Counted from the first letter of the stretch, positions 49,701 through 58,409 are shown. The stretch: DNA of 64,000 nucleotides from Savagea serpentis (GCF_015351395.1 NZ_JADKPV010000002.1:186001-250000); one strand, 5' to 3'. Translations and numbers: made by a program. Notes: a model not told the origin generated them from the sequence alone.

Positions 49701-51435
49701 AGTCGGTTATTTACAAGTGAACAAGATCGCATCAGATGACGAGAACAAAGTGTTTGAAGGCATCGAATTCCAATTAATCGATGAAAAAACAGGAAAAGTG
49801 TTAAAAACAGGCGTTACAGACAAAGATGGAAACATCGATTTCGGTCGCCTCATGTTTGGCAACTACTTGTTGAAAGAAACGAAAGCGCCAGAAGGGTATA
49901 TTACACCGACTGAAGCGTACAAAGTAACGATTAACAAAGAATATATCAAAGGCGATACTGAAAAAGTCGGTAACGTAGAAACAATTGTCAATAACAAAGA
50001 AATTAAACAAATTGAAATCGGTAAATACGAACCAAGTGGCTCATGGTTAGCTGGTGCGGAATTTATGATTAAAAACGACAAAGGTGAAGTCGTCGAAGAA
50101 AACTTAGTGACGGATGAAAATGGTAAAGTAACGTCAAAAGAATTACCAGTTGGTACGTACACGTTAGTTGAGACGAAAGCACCTGTTGGTTATCAAAAAT
50201 TGAAAGCACCGATTGAATTTACAATTGAAGCGGGTAAAGCTGAACCTGTTGTAAAAGACGTTCCGAATATTCCATTTGGAGCGGTATCTTTACACAAAGT
50301 AGGAAAAGATTTATCTTCTGATTCAACAGAGTTAGTTTCTCTTCCAGGTGTAAAATTTAATCTCCTAAAAGAAGAAAATGGGGATTTTGTTAAGGTTAAT
50401 GAAGAAGCATTAGTTACCGATCAAAATGGTTTAATTGTTGTGAAAGATTTAGAAGACGGTAATTATCGTTTCGCTGAAATCGCAACAATCGAAGGGTACA
50501 AAATGCTTTCTGAGAAAGAGCAAGCTAAGCTAACGTTCACGATTAAAAATGGAGAGTTAGCGAAAACTGTAACGGAACAAGTTGTCGCGCTATTTAAAGA
50601 GTCTTCAGACTTTACGTTCACTGTTGAAAATGAAGTTGATGACGAGACAACAAAATTAGTGAAGCATGATGCAAAAGATGAAACGAAATTGTTAAAAGGT
50701 GCACAGTTTAAAGTGTACAAAAAAGATGATGCAGAAGCGAAGCCAGGTGAAGAAGTGAAAAAGGGGCAAGTATATACGACAGATGATAACGGTGAGATTA
50801 TCATTAAAGACTTACCTTATGGTCATTACTATTATGTCGAAACGAAAGCTCCATCAGGATATCGTATTGATCGTACACCTGTCCCGTTTGAAGTGAAGAA
50901 AGATGCTTATGTCATCACGAAAATTGGGAATAAAAAGCGCTCTGGTGGCGGTGGCGGCGGTGGAACTCCTCCTCCAGTCGATCCAACCGATCCAGATCCA
51001 ACCGATCCAACGGACCCAGAAAATCCAGATCCGACAGATCCAACGGACCCAGAAAACCCAGATCCGACCGATCCAACCGATCCGGAAAATCCAGATCCAA
51101 CGGACCCGACAGATCCAACGACTCCGACCGATCCGGAAAACCCAGATCCAACGGACCCAACAGATCCAACAACTCCGACCGATCCGGATGAAAATGAGAA
51201 TCCAGAAGATGTGACGAATAATCCAAATGACCCGAACTCTCCAAAAGATCCGAATGAAGGAGAACATGGAGACGGTGTTACGAACAATGGTGGAAAACAT
51301 CCGAATAAACCGAATACAGATGGTGCAGGCAAATTACCTCAAACAGGCGAAGAGTTATACGTCGTTATGATGTTTGGTGGAATGGCACTCGTCTTAATCG
51401 GATCCGTTCTTGTGTTCCGTCGTCGCGTTTCATAA
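46759..51435 (+). CDS. LPXTG-anchored surface adhesin with collagen-binding-like and SpaA-like domains
   Basis: A 1558-aa surface protein. Signal peptide 1-30 (MMTAYA cleavage); 31-150 an acidic Pro/Glu-rich stretch; then about five collagen-binding-type beta domains starting near residues 292, 414, 554, 689 and 829, each with a TITWTI/KWWF-type strand; four SpaA/Cna-B-like domains near 982, 1084, 1173 and 1294, with ETKAPEGY, ETKAPVGY and ETKAPSGY marking the isopeptide Glu; a GGGGGGG linker; a DPTDPTDPENP repeat stalk; and a sorting signal LPQTG at 1526-1530, hydrophobic helix and RRR tail. Class A sortase anchoring is expected; no sortase gene is in this window. It is a likely adhesin. GGGAGG precedes the ATG. 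Confidence 0.92.
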   Translation: MNKHLNIFILTVFAIGQLILGPIGMMTAYAESELPDVETDAQVSADESVESPQQVEPTDQDHPAVTEEPAAPVEPAPETGTQQPEQEAEPADKDADETTGTDPPGQPKGEATSETPKADGEPEDEATEEGEDRDAEEEEDGAKSPEGNKTGFHLVLDKATQGPKDEPFSEANPLNPMNEFFVHYKWSLDDGHGYKAGDTVSFQLPKQLNILAAADGELADDFGTLFANYHVATNGTVTFTFTEAVTQLSDIKGDFFMKSKLKPSETEINDGKVTIEPMEEGGHIDIPVNTGNMAANISKAGTPLPAFSPKEIEWTITVDSKMLKHKDGKVTDFLPPGLTFKPGTVKINGQESVDPTIDGKNLSFNLGDFSGTKTITFMTTIDQENWSDKTFYNKATYEAEKVDPIEAGASVTINRGNPLVKKPGSYDSKTRTITWTIEMNYDSQDLVNTKLVDTWDAGSMDFVEGSVVVSEMKLDEGGNASLVGVSDIPKTVTSSANGITIDFPKVDKPYKITYQTKLKERPTENSKIKNNVSWNGHTSGNEVSVTQGVLTKHVGAPNYKDKTVKWWFKANSDRQELKNIVLSDKFATPGLTMKENSLVVKVGNKVIAADNYTVQYNVQGQAFVLTFNPEFKTNQEIIVEFETHFDYAALKAENQTEFKNTGKITSTDYEGNKHKDREAYQVLPMDDFTKHDGNKSGSYDARDKTITWTIGVNYQQNAHEELIVKDFIQGNQKLLPDTIKVSEGVLGGGNNSISAGDEIADANVTKPEVDGKPGFSVNLGKTDKAYVITYKTSLKDLDYIEKNYKNTANVFDGTTKLTDLPADVGITQGGQYGGKAGTQNGKAIDWTVTVNASQATVQDVVLTDTLSANQEFLQDTIKVYATTVDNFGNVTKGAAYDNVTIDVTEEANETEEVRQTLTVKFNEAIDRPYIVEYSTLYFAGHNEIVSNDYKVTGSNIGDKGQQGGTESVTIDQSTGGSGSGKVGYLQVNKIASDDENKVFEGIEFQLIDEKTGKVLKTGVTDKDGNIDFGRLMFGNYLLKETKAPEGYITPTEAYKVTINKEYIKGDTEKVGNVETIVNNKEIKQIEIGKYEPSGSWLAGAEFMIKNDKGEVVEENLVTDENGKVTSKELPVGTYTLVETKAPVGYQKLKAPIEFTIEAGKAEPVVKDVPNIPFGAVSLHKVGKDLSSDSTELVSLPGVKFNLLKEENGDFVKVNEEALVTDQNGLIVVKDLEDGNYRFAEIATIEGYKMLSEKEQAKLTFTIKNGELAKTVTEQVVALFKESSDFTFTVENEVDDETTKLVKHDAKDETKLLKGAQFKVYKKDDAEAKPGEEVKKGQVYTTDDNGEIIIKDLPYGHYYYVETKAPSGYRIDRTPVPFEVKKDAYVITKIGNKKRSGGGGGGGTPPPVDPTDPDPTDPTDPENPDPTDPTDPENPDPTDPTDPENPDPTDPTDPTTPTDPENPDPTDPTDPTTPTDPDENENPEDVTNNPNDPNSPKDPNEGEHGDGVTNNGGKHPNKPNTDGAGKLPQTGEELYVVMMFGGMALVLIGSVLVFRRRVS
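50979..51190 (+). repeat. Pro-Asp-Thr stalk-coding tandem repeat
   Basis: Tandem 33-nt units (NPDPTDPTDPE) and two 51-nt longer versions (NPDPTDPTDPTTPTDPE) encode the wall-spanning stalk. Copies are nearly identical at DNA level, so copy number may vary by slippage or recombination. Confidence 0.85.
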
Positions 51436-51442
51436 ATTTTTG

Positions 51443-51480
51443 ATAAACAACCACTTCTTTAAGGAGTGGTTGTTTATTTT
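51443..51480 (+). terminator. adhesin gene terminator
   Basis: 13-bp stem (51443-51455 with 51465-51477), followed by TTT. Confidence 0.88.
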
Positions 51481-51602
51481 TTGTTTAGCAATTGTTTTCT
51501 TCTTTTTCTTTATAATATATTTCAAGAAGCCAATATTCATAGTATGATAGAGAAGAATTGGATATATTCCCAGAAAATACTTCAATTTGAATAGGAGGGG
51601 AC

Positions 51603-54602
51603 ATGGTGAAACGCACTTTGTTTTACGGTCAATTATTTATCATATTTTTTATTTTTTCTCTTTTTTTATATCGCTCATTTTCACCTATTCCTGAAGTAGT
51701 GCAAGATGGACATTATCACAATTCCGCTGACAGCCCTGTTCTATTACAAGGAGAGTGGAATTTTTATCCTTCTTTATTCATACATCCGGATCACAATCCT
51801 TCTTTTCCTGAACAAGCCGAGCGAGTTACAGTTCCGCATTTATGGGATGCTGAAGTAGTCGATGGACTCTCCTATGGAACCTATTCTTTAACGGTCGATG
51901 GATTGGCAGAGTCGCTCTATGCGATTCGTATGAACGATGTACGCTATGCGAGTCGCGTGTATGCGAACGGTAAGTTGATTGGACAAGCGGGGCAAGTCAC
52001 ATTGGAGGCGAGCGAGTTTGAAGCGAGCAGTCGAAAATACTTAGGGATGATAGAGCCCGATGAGAAAGGGCAAGTCGAGTTTATCATTCATGTGGTGAAC
52101 CGTGATTATTTTACGGGCGGACTCGTTCAAGCTCCTCTGTTTGGAGAAGTTTCACAAGTGATTGATTCTGTGATGCTTTCGAAAGGAATAGATGGCGCTT
52201 ATGTCGTGTCTATTTTTGTACTTTCTTTAATTTATTTATACTTATACATACTAGACCGTAAAAAAACGCATCTGTATTTTTCGGCATTTTTAGCCGTACT
52301 AAGTTTCTATCGTTCTTTAAGGGATGAGCGTGTCATTGAGTTTGTTTTAGGAGAAGTATCGATTGCGCCATTAACGTTGATGCAAATGTTCAGTTTTCTC
52401 CTATTAAATTATATTTTGTATTATTGTTTTATTATTCTGTACCCTTATGTGATACCGAAGAAGTTGTTTCACTTTACGAAGTGGATAACCATTATTTTCA
52501 CCTTTATGCTTGCAGTGAATCTCTGGCTCACATTGTATAAAGGAGCGGAAGTAACGATTTGGAGCTCTATTAGATTGCTTTTATATTATGGTTTACTCCA
52601 TGTGCAAATGTTATACATGATTTATCATCATTTGAAGCGTTTTAATCGAGATAGTTTATATTTAGTATTAGGATTATTTTCGTTTTATATGTATATTTTC
52701 GTTTTATTTTTAAATTTTGCATATGAATGGTCCATTGTACTTTATGCGAATTTATTTTTGCTTTTAGTCGTTTTTTATTTCAGTGCGATGATTTTTTCTT
52801 ATTATCGCCAAAAAGACGAGCGCGGTCACCGTTTAACCGAACAGATAGCGACAGAAGTGCAATTGAAAGAGTATGCGTTACGCCACACCGCTTCTCAATT
52901 ATTACAAAAATCAACGAGCTTAGAACGTGTCTTGAATCAAATTGAGCTGGAAGAGTACGGATTTTTGACGAAAGAACAGCAACAAGTTTTAATTTATATG
53001 CAACAACTTCATTATGAAATGAAAGATTTATTGCAACATTTAGAAGATACGACAAAGAAAAAGAGCGTAAAGCATGAAAGAAAGAGTGTCGCGTTAACGC
53101 ATGCGGATATCGAGCGTCAATTAGCAGAGATCGAATTTGCTCATCAAGATCAACTGAAGGGTATGACGATTCATTTAACGATTCATTCGTCATCTGCCGA
53201 ACTCCTTCAAATGGATCGGCTTCAATTTGAACAAATTTTGTATCCATTAATTGAAAATGCAATCCTCCACTCGAGAGGTACATCAATTGAAGTCACCATT
53301 AAAACGGATGACCAATGGTTTAAAATGAGCGTTGCAGATGATGGCACAGGTATCGAAGATAAGCATCTTCCTCATATTTTTACTTCTTTCTATCGCGGAA
53401 GAGAAGAACGAGAAGAAGCATTAGGATTAGGATTATCTATTGTAAAACAAAGCGTCGAACAAAATAATGGTACAATTGAAGTATTTTCGAATAAAAAGAC
53501 GGGCACAGAATTTATTGTCTTTTTACCACGCAATTTAGAAAAAGTTTCGCATACGCCGGTAGTGCCTGTAGGAGAGCATGATTCTTCTTTAACTTATCAA
53601 CGTGCTGGATCAAGTATGAAAATTTTAGTCTTTCAAGAAGATGTAGAGCAATTGCATAAAACAATGAGCGATCTAGAACCTCTTGAACATACGGTGATTG
53701 GTGTACGAAATATAGAAGCAGCTTGTGAGCAATTAAGCCAGCAAGAATTTCACTTATTAATTGTGGATGTTACGACGATTCAACACCAAGACAGTATCTT
53801 TATTAAGCGTGTTCGTGAAAACTATGACATGAGTGAATTGCCGATTATCGTGATGGCGCGGATGGCGAATTCATTGCAGTCCTTACTATCTGAAATGCAA
53901 GTAAATGAATGCATTCAACAACCGTATAATGCCAATATTTTGCGTTCAAAAGTAGAACTCTTTTTAAATATGCAACAATTAGCGCAATTAGCAACGAGGA
54001 AAGAACTGGAATACTACGTAGCTCAAATTAGTCCCCATTTTTTATACAATACATTCAATACGTTAATTAGTTTAAGTGAAGATGCACCTGAGGTAGTAGA
54101 AGAAGCACTTCTTCACTTGACCGTTTATTTTAGAGCGAAATTATCTTCTTTCCAATCGAAAGAACTCGTTCCTTTAGAAAATGAATTGGAATTAATCGAA
54201 GCTTATTTATCCATTGAACAATTGCGGTTTGGGGATCGGCTCCATGTTGATTACAGCGATGAAGTCGATACGCGTCTTTATGTGCCGACCATGTCTCTTC
54301 AAACATTAGTCGAGTACCGAATTAATGAAGGAGTTTTACGAAGAGAAGAAGGCGGGTATTTACGGATTGAAGTTTCGGAAAATGAAGATGATGTCATCGT
54401 TTTAATGGAAGACAATGGAGTGCCGATTCCGGAATCTTCTTTTGAACAAATGAATGCTCTTCATCAATCTAAAGTACGCGAATCTTGGTTAGTCGCGCGA
54501 GAACAGTTGAAACGATTATCGAATGCGCATATCCACATAGAAAATCATGATGAAGGCGTACGCATATACATCCGATTTTCTAAAGAGCCAATCCAAGTGT
54601 AA
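51603..54602 (+). CDS. 7TM hybrid histidine kinase A with broken C-terminal ATPase
   Basis: A 999-aa membrane protein. One N-terminal helix, an extracellular 7TMR-DISM sensor domain (about 30-195), seven helices (about 205-400), a HisKA-like coiled segment without an H-box His (LRHTASQLLQKSTS), an intact HATPase (N552, DDGTGI, GLGLSIVK), a receiver with D722 (LIVDVTT) but no conserved Lys (QQPYN), and a LytS-type His_kinase domain with H812 (ISPHFLYNT). The last ATPase is degenerate: Y905 replaces the Mg-binding Asn (LVEYRINEG for LVENAIRHG), and the Gly-rich lid is lost. It is likely a sensor/pseudokinase partner of kinase B. AGGAGGGG precedes ATG 51603; GTG 51606 is possible. Confidence 0.85.
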   Translation: MVKRTLFYGQLFIIFFIFSLFLYRSFSPIPEVVQDGHYHNSADSPVLLQGEWNFYPSLFIHPDHNPSFPEQAERVTVPHLWDAEVVDGLSYGTYSLTVDGLAESLYAIRMNDVRYASRVYANGKLIGQAGQVTLEASEFEASSRKYLGMIEPDEKGQVEFIIHVVNRDYFTGGLVQAPLFGEVSQVIDSVMLSKGIDGAYVVSIFVLSLIYLYLYILDRKKTHLYFSAFLAVLSFYRSLRDERVIEFVLGEVSIAPLTLMQMFSFLLLNYILYYCFIILYPYVIPKKLFHFTKWITIIFTFMLAVNLWLTLYKGAEVTIWSSIRLLLYYGLLHVQMLYMIYHHLKRFNRDSLYLVLGLFSFYMYIFVLFLNFAYEWSIVLYANLFLLLVVFYFSAMIFSYYRQKDERGHRLTEQIATEVQLKEYALRHTASQLLQKSTSLERVLNQIELEEYGFLTKEQQQVLIYMQQLHYEMKDLLQHLEDTTKKKSVKHERKSVALTHADIERQLAEIEFAHQDQLKGMTIHLTIHSSSAELLQMDRLQFEQILYPLIENAILHSRGTSIEVTIKTDDQWFKMSVADDGTGIEDKHLPHIFTSFYRGREEREEALGLGLSIVKQSVEQNNGTIEVFSNKKTGTEFIVFLPRNLEKVSHTPVVPVGEHDSSLTYQRAGSSMKILVFQEDVEQLHKTMSDLEPLEHTVIGVRNIEAACEQLSQQEFHLLIVDVTTIQHQDSIFIKRVRENYDMSELPIIVMARMANSLQSLLSEMQVNECIQQPYNANILRSKVELFLNMQQLAQLATRKELEYYVAQISPHFLYNTFNTLISLSEDAPEVVEEALLHLTVYFRAKLSSFQSKELVPLENELELIEAYLSIEQLRFGDRLHVDYSDEVDTRLYVPTMSLQTLVEYRINEGVLRREEGGYLRIEVSENEDDVIVLMEDNGVPIPESSFEQMNALHQSKVRESWLVAREQLKRLSNAHIHIENHDEGVRIYIRFSKEPIQV

Positions 54603-54606
54603 TATG

Positions 54607-54645
54607 AAACAGGCCTTCCTCGACTGGAGGAAGGCCTGTTTTTCG
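54607..54645. terminator. bidirectional terminator between the two kinase genes
   Basis: A 15-bp perfect GC-rich stem (54607-54621 with 54627-54641), T and A runs on both sides, shared by the convergent kinase genes. Confidence 0.92.
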
Positions 54646-54657
54646 TTGTAATATATG

Positions 54658-57600
54658 TTATTCAGACGCTTTTTTGTTCAAAGAATCGATTGGAAGAATG
54701 AAGGAAACCGTCGTTCCTTTATTCGGTTCCGATTGAATCGTTAATCCTCGATTATACTTGCGTAACAAGCGTATATGTGTATTTAACATGCCTATTCCTC
54801 GTGGAATCGTAGCGTCATATTGCAAAAGCTTCTGCACTTGTTCATCCGTCATGCCGACGCCATCATCTATGATGGAAATTTTCAATCCATCGGGATGAGG
54901 AGTAATTTGTATATGGATGGTGCCTCCTTCTTCTTGCTTACCAATTCCATGTCGAATTGCATTTTCAACGAGAGGTTGAATCGTTAGGGGGAGAATTTCA
55001 ACATGCTTTGGAAAATCTACATCCCATTTTACTTGTAAGCGATCGCCGAATCGTTCTTGTTCAATGATTAAATAAGACTCCACTAATTGAACTTCCTCCT
55101 CTAACGAGATTGGAACGAAACCATCTTTAAATTTAAATTTACTGTGTAAAATCGTCATAAAGGCTTGAAGAACGACTTCCATGCGCTCTTCATCAAGCGT
55201 GCTCAGCGCTACAATCGTATTCAAGGTGTTAAATAAGAAATGAGGTTGGATTTGAGCTTGTAACCAAGCGGATTCCATTTCAACGCTCGTTTCAATCGAT
55301 TGTTTCGTCAAAATTAAAGACTGGACGCGTGCTTTAAACTCAAATGAATCGATTGGCTTCGTCACATAGTCATTCGCTCCAACGCGGAATCCTTCTTGAA
55401 TATCGGCTTGCAAGTCTTTCGCGGTTAATAATAACACTGGAAGCTGCCCCATAGAATAGCGTTCTCGAATGTATCGTGTAACTTCGAATCCGCTCATATT
55501 AGCAAGCATTACTTCCGAAATGACTAAGTCCCATTGTCTTTTTTGCAAAGCTTCAATCGCGTCTTTCGCTGTATGGACAATGTGAATATGATACGGCTCA
55601 TTTTCAAGCAGACGCGACATGAGTCGAATGCTCATTAAATCATCATCGATAATTAAAATATGTGCCTTTGTTTTTTCGATATTAGAAGGTTGTATGTCCT
55701 GTTCAATTTGGACAGAGCGACGTTTCAATACATGTGGTGTTCGTTCTGTCTCGGTCATGTCAGCTAAAGCAAAGTCGATCGTAAAGCAAGACCCTTCTTC
55801 CAAAGTGGACGATACATCAATTTTTCCACCGTGTAAATGCATAAGCGATTGACTCACATTTAACCCTAAACCGTAGCCGTGCTCGACATGAAGATGATTT
55901 TCTCTCAGTTGTTCATAAGGAATGAAAATCTGTTGAATTTCTTCAGGGGTAATTCCAATTCCTGTATCTTGAATGGAAATGAACGCACGTCCTTCATGAA
56001 CGGTCGCTTTTACTGTAATAGAGCCACACTCGGTAAACTGATACGCATTGTGCATTAAATTGTAAATGATTTGAATGAATCGATTTTTATCCGCCATAAT
56101 GAGTGGAAAATCATCATCGATTAAGTTATAAAATGCAATATTCGTATGTTTGATTGATGTCGCAATCATTTCTTGAACTGCTGGAATAATGTTTTGAATC
56201 GCTAACGGTTCTAATGTCAATTTAGGTTGTAAATAATTGAGCTGTACAATGTCGAGTAGATCATTCAAAATAATATTCATTCGTTCCCCGATTGTTAAAG
56301 TCATTTGCAAGTCTCTTTCATTAGCGGGGGACAGTTTGTCTTCCGATTGCAATACGGCGGATGTAATATTTAAAATATTTTGTAATGGCGTACGCAATTG
56401 ATTGGACGTAGCGGCTAAAAAATCATCTTTCATCGCATCGACTTTTTGGAGCCGTTTCGCTAGGTCTGCTGTAGAATTATATAAACTTGCATAGTATTTA
56501 AACCATGTTAACGCGATCCACATCGTAGCGAGTAGTAAATCGAAAGGATAATGAGGCAATGTTACCCCTGTTATAATCGAGTACCCCCACCAAAACAAAT
56601 GATTAGTGAAACTCAACATAGCGAACGCTAAAAATAAATTGATGGAAGGATTGAAGTAAATCAACTTCACATAAGCGACTAATGTCAATACAATGCTGAC
56701 CATTAAATAAGCAGAATGCAACACATTATAATTCGTCAATAAAGAGATCGGCGCGATAATAGCAAACAAAATCAGAAGTATGCCAATTCCGTTCCACACT
56801 TTCACAAAGGGTTGCATCGCAAGTGTTACTGTGCTCCAAATCGTTGTAATGAGTGCAAGTGCTATGATGATTTGAAGCGAACTGACAATGCGAAAGCTTA
56901 AATCATAAGATAGAGGAATCCATAAATGCAACACTTTCGCATCGCTACTCATCAATAATAAAAAGGAGCTGCTTATTAAAATTGTCGCAAAAGATAACAA
57001 TCTTTTATCAGGCATTCCGAAGAAATATAATAAAATGACGAGCAATGCAAATAACAAGAAAAATGACCCTGTCACAATTTGTAAGCTTGAAGAAAGGGTC
57101 GTGTTTTTTTGTACAGCATCAAAAAATCCAAATTCAATATCCCGGACGATTCCTGCTCCTCTCATATCTTTAAAATTAGATACTTGAATGACAATGTCTA
57201 TGATATTCGGCTCGTTTGGTGGTATATTTGATTTAAAGGATAAAGAATAAGGTAAATTTTTAGCCTCGTATTCCTGTTGTTGATGAGCGACTTTGCCTGT
57301 CTCTTTTCGAAGCGCATCGTCAATGTAAATAGCAGAGGCGCTTCGAATGCTTGAAATATGCATTGAATAAATTTCATTGCGAATTTCATCGGGTAAGAGG
57401 ATACGCAATCTATACGTTCCCACACCGATAGAAGATGGACTGTCAGGATGGAGAGAAGTCGCCCAATTTCCTGGGACTTCAATAGATTGACTCGCTTCAT
57501 TTGCTTGAATTTCTTCCGGGGTTAAAAGTTCATTCGGATAAAAATCCCACTCTCCGTTTAGAAAAAGTGTGTTTTTTTCATTAAATTCAAAGTCGCGTAA

Positions 57601-57729
57601 ATCGAGCACGCCATTTTCAGCTGTAATGGTAGATAAATGTTGAAAATAAGAATGCCATAATAAGCGTCCTGAGATTAAAATAACAATAACAATGAGAAGC
57701 GGGAGTACGAGGTGTTTAAAAGTTTTCAA
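54658..57729 (-). CDS. 7TM hybrid histidine kinase B with pseudo-HisKA and pseudo-receiver
   Basis: A 1023-aa membrane protein with the same layout as kinase A: N-terminal helix, 7TMR-DISM extracellular domain, seven helices (about 215-410), HisKA, HATPase, receiver, LytS-type His_kinase and HATPase. The HisKA H-box reads TSNQLRTPLQ, with N443 (codon AAT) in place of the phosphoacceptor His. The first ATPase is intact (DTGIGI, GYGLGL). The receiver keeps IIDDD and TKPID, but E739 replaces the Asp (VISEVML). The C-terminal kinase looks complete: H830 (IQPHFLFNT), N923 (LVENAIRHG), DDGVGM, RGIGMLN. It is the probable active kinase of the locus. TTG 57729, GGAAGG upstream. Confidence 0.87.
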   Translation of the reverse strand: MKTFKHLVLPLLIVIVILISGRLLWHSYFQHLSTITAENGVLDLRDFEFNEKNTLFLNGEWDFYPNELLTPEEIQANEASQSIEVPGNWATSLHPDSPSSIGVGTYRLRILLPDEIRNEIYSMHISSIRSASAIYIDDALRKETGKVAHQQQEYEAKNLPYSLSFKSNIPPNEPNIIDIVIQVSNFKDMRGAGIVRDIEFGFFDAVQKNTTLSSSLQIVTGSFFLLFALLVILLYFFGMPDKRLLSFATILISSSFLLLMSSDAKVLHLWIPLSYDLSFRIVSSLQIIIALALITTIWSTVTLAMQPFVKVWNGIGILLILFAIIAPISLLTNYNVLHSAYLMVSIVLTLVAYVKLIYFNPSINLFLAFAMLSFTNHLFWWGYSIITGVTLPHYPFDLLLATMWIALTWFKYYASLYNSTADLAKRLQKVDAMKDDFLAATSNQLRTPLQNILNITSAVLQSEDKLSPANERDLQMTLTIGERMNIILNDLLDIVQLNYLQPKLTLEPLAIQNIIPAVQEMIATSIKHTNIAFYNLIDDDFPLIMADKNRFIQIIYNLMHNAYQFTECGSITVKATVHEGRAFISIQDTGIGITPEEIQQIFIPYEQLRENHLHVEHGYGLGLNVSQSLMHLHGGKIDVSSTLEEGSCFTIDFALADMTETERTPHVLKRRSVQIEQDIQPSNIEKTKAHILIIDDDLMSIRLMSRLLENEPYHIHIVHTAKDAIEALQKRQWDLVISEVMLANMSGFEVTRYIRERYSMGQLPVLLLTAKDLQADIQEGFRVGANDYVTKPIDSFEFKARVQSLILTKQSIETSVEMESAWLQAQIQPHFLFNTLNTIVALSTLDEERMEVVLQAFMTILHSKFKFKDGFVPISLEEEVQLVESYLIIEQERFGDRLQVKWDVDFPKHVEILPLTIQPLVENAIRHGIGKQEEGGTIHIQITPHPDGLKISIIDDGVGMTDEQVQKLLQYDATIPRGIGMLNTHIRLLRKYNRGLTIQSEPNKGTTVSFILPIDSLNKKASE

Positions 57730-57929
57730 TGCGCAACCGCCTTCCAGAAAATGTTTGGAAAATTATGAATACAACGAGTGTATCGTACATTTTTTTAAAA
57801 AGATTATACTGTTCGGTGAAAATATTAGAATATACCTAAAGATATGACATAAGTTATGTGTTTTAAAATGATTTATGTAAAGTGAACAGTGTCATTGAGA
57901 TCGATCATAAAGAAAAGCAGGTGTAAAAG
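57730..57929. promoter_or_regulatory. divergent region between kinase B and ydbS
   Basis: A TATAAT (minus strand, 57803-57808) precedes kinase B but no good -35 is seen. The palindrome ACATAAGTTATGT (57847-57859) and a CTAAAG (57836-57841) lie between the two genes. No ORF. Confidence 0.35.
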
Positions 57930-58409
57930 ATGTCAACAGAACAATTGCAAAAAATCAATCGGAAAGGTTTAACGGTATGGCGGATTCATAGCGGTTTATC
58001 AACATTATTTTTAGTGATGGGGACGATCGCTTTATTTTTTATTTTGAAAAAGAATGAGTTCAACATAAATTATGTTTGGATCGGCATCGGTTTAGTGGTG
58101 TTGCATCTTCTCCTTTTCGTCATCATCTTTCCTTACATTCGATGGAAGCGTTGGGGATATGAAGTGAGAGAAGCAGAAATAGAAATTCAAAGAGGGTTAT
58201 TCATTGTGAAACGTACACTCATTCCGATGGCGCGCGTCCAGCATGTTGATACGACACAAGGTCCTTTACTACGCATGTACGGTGTAGCAGATTTGACGAT
58301 TTCAACAGCAGCGACGGTTCATATTATTCCTGCGATTGCATTGAACGAGGCAGATGAGTTAAGAAGACGTATTTCCACATTAGCGAGGATGGCGAAAGAC
58401 GATGTATAA
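57930..58409 (+). CDS. ydbS: PH-domain membrane protein YdbS
   Basis: A 159-aa protein with two transmembrane helices (about residues 22-42 and 48-70) followed by one bacterial PH (bPH2/DUF304) domain: WGYEVREAEIEIQRGLFIVKRTLIPMARVQHVDTTQGPLLRMYG. B. subtilis YdbS has the same structure and pairs with YdbT; the pair has been linked to resistance to a bacteriocin. GCAGGTG precedes the ATG. The end overlaps ydbT by 8 nt, so they are translated together. Confidence 0.88.
   Translation: MSTEQLQKINRKGLTVWRIHSGLSTLFLVMGTIALFFILKKNEFNINYVWIGIGLVVLHLLLFVIIFPYIRWKRWGYEVREAEIEIQRGLFIVKRTLIPMARVQHVDTTQGPLLRMYGVADLTISTAATVHIIPAIALNEADELRRRISTLARMAKDDV

Noticed and set aside
50979-51190. Short tandem repeats as a possible CRISPR array
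   Set aside because: Repeats lie in frame inside a coding sequence, have no unique spacers and encode a wall-spanning stalk.
50854-51332. Several long minus-strand ORFs opposite the adhesin stalk
   Set aside because: They are produced by the repeated Pro-Asp-Thr codons of the plus-strand gene; no ribosome binding sites, and compositions are artificial (FGSVGSVGS repeats).
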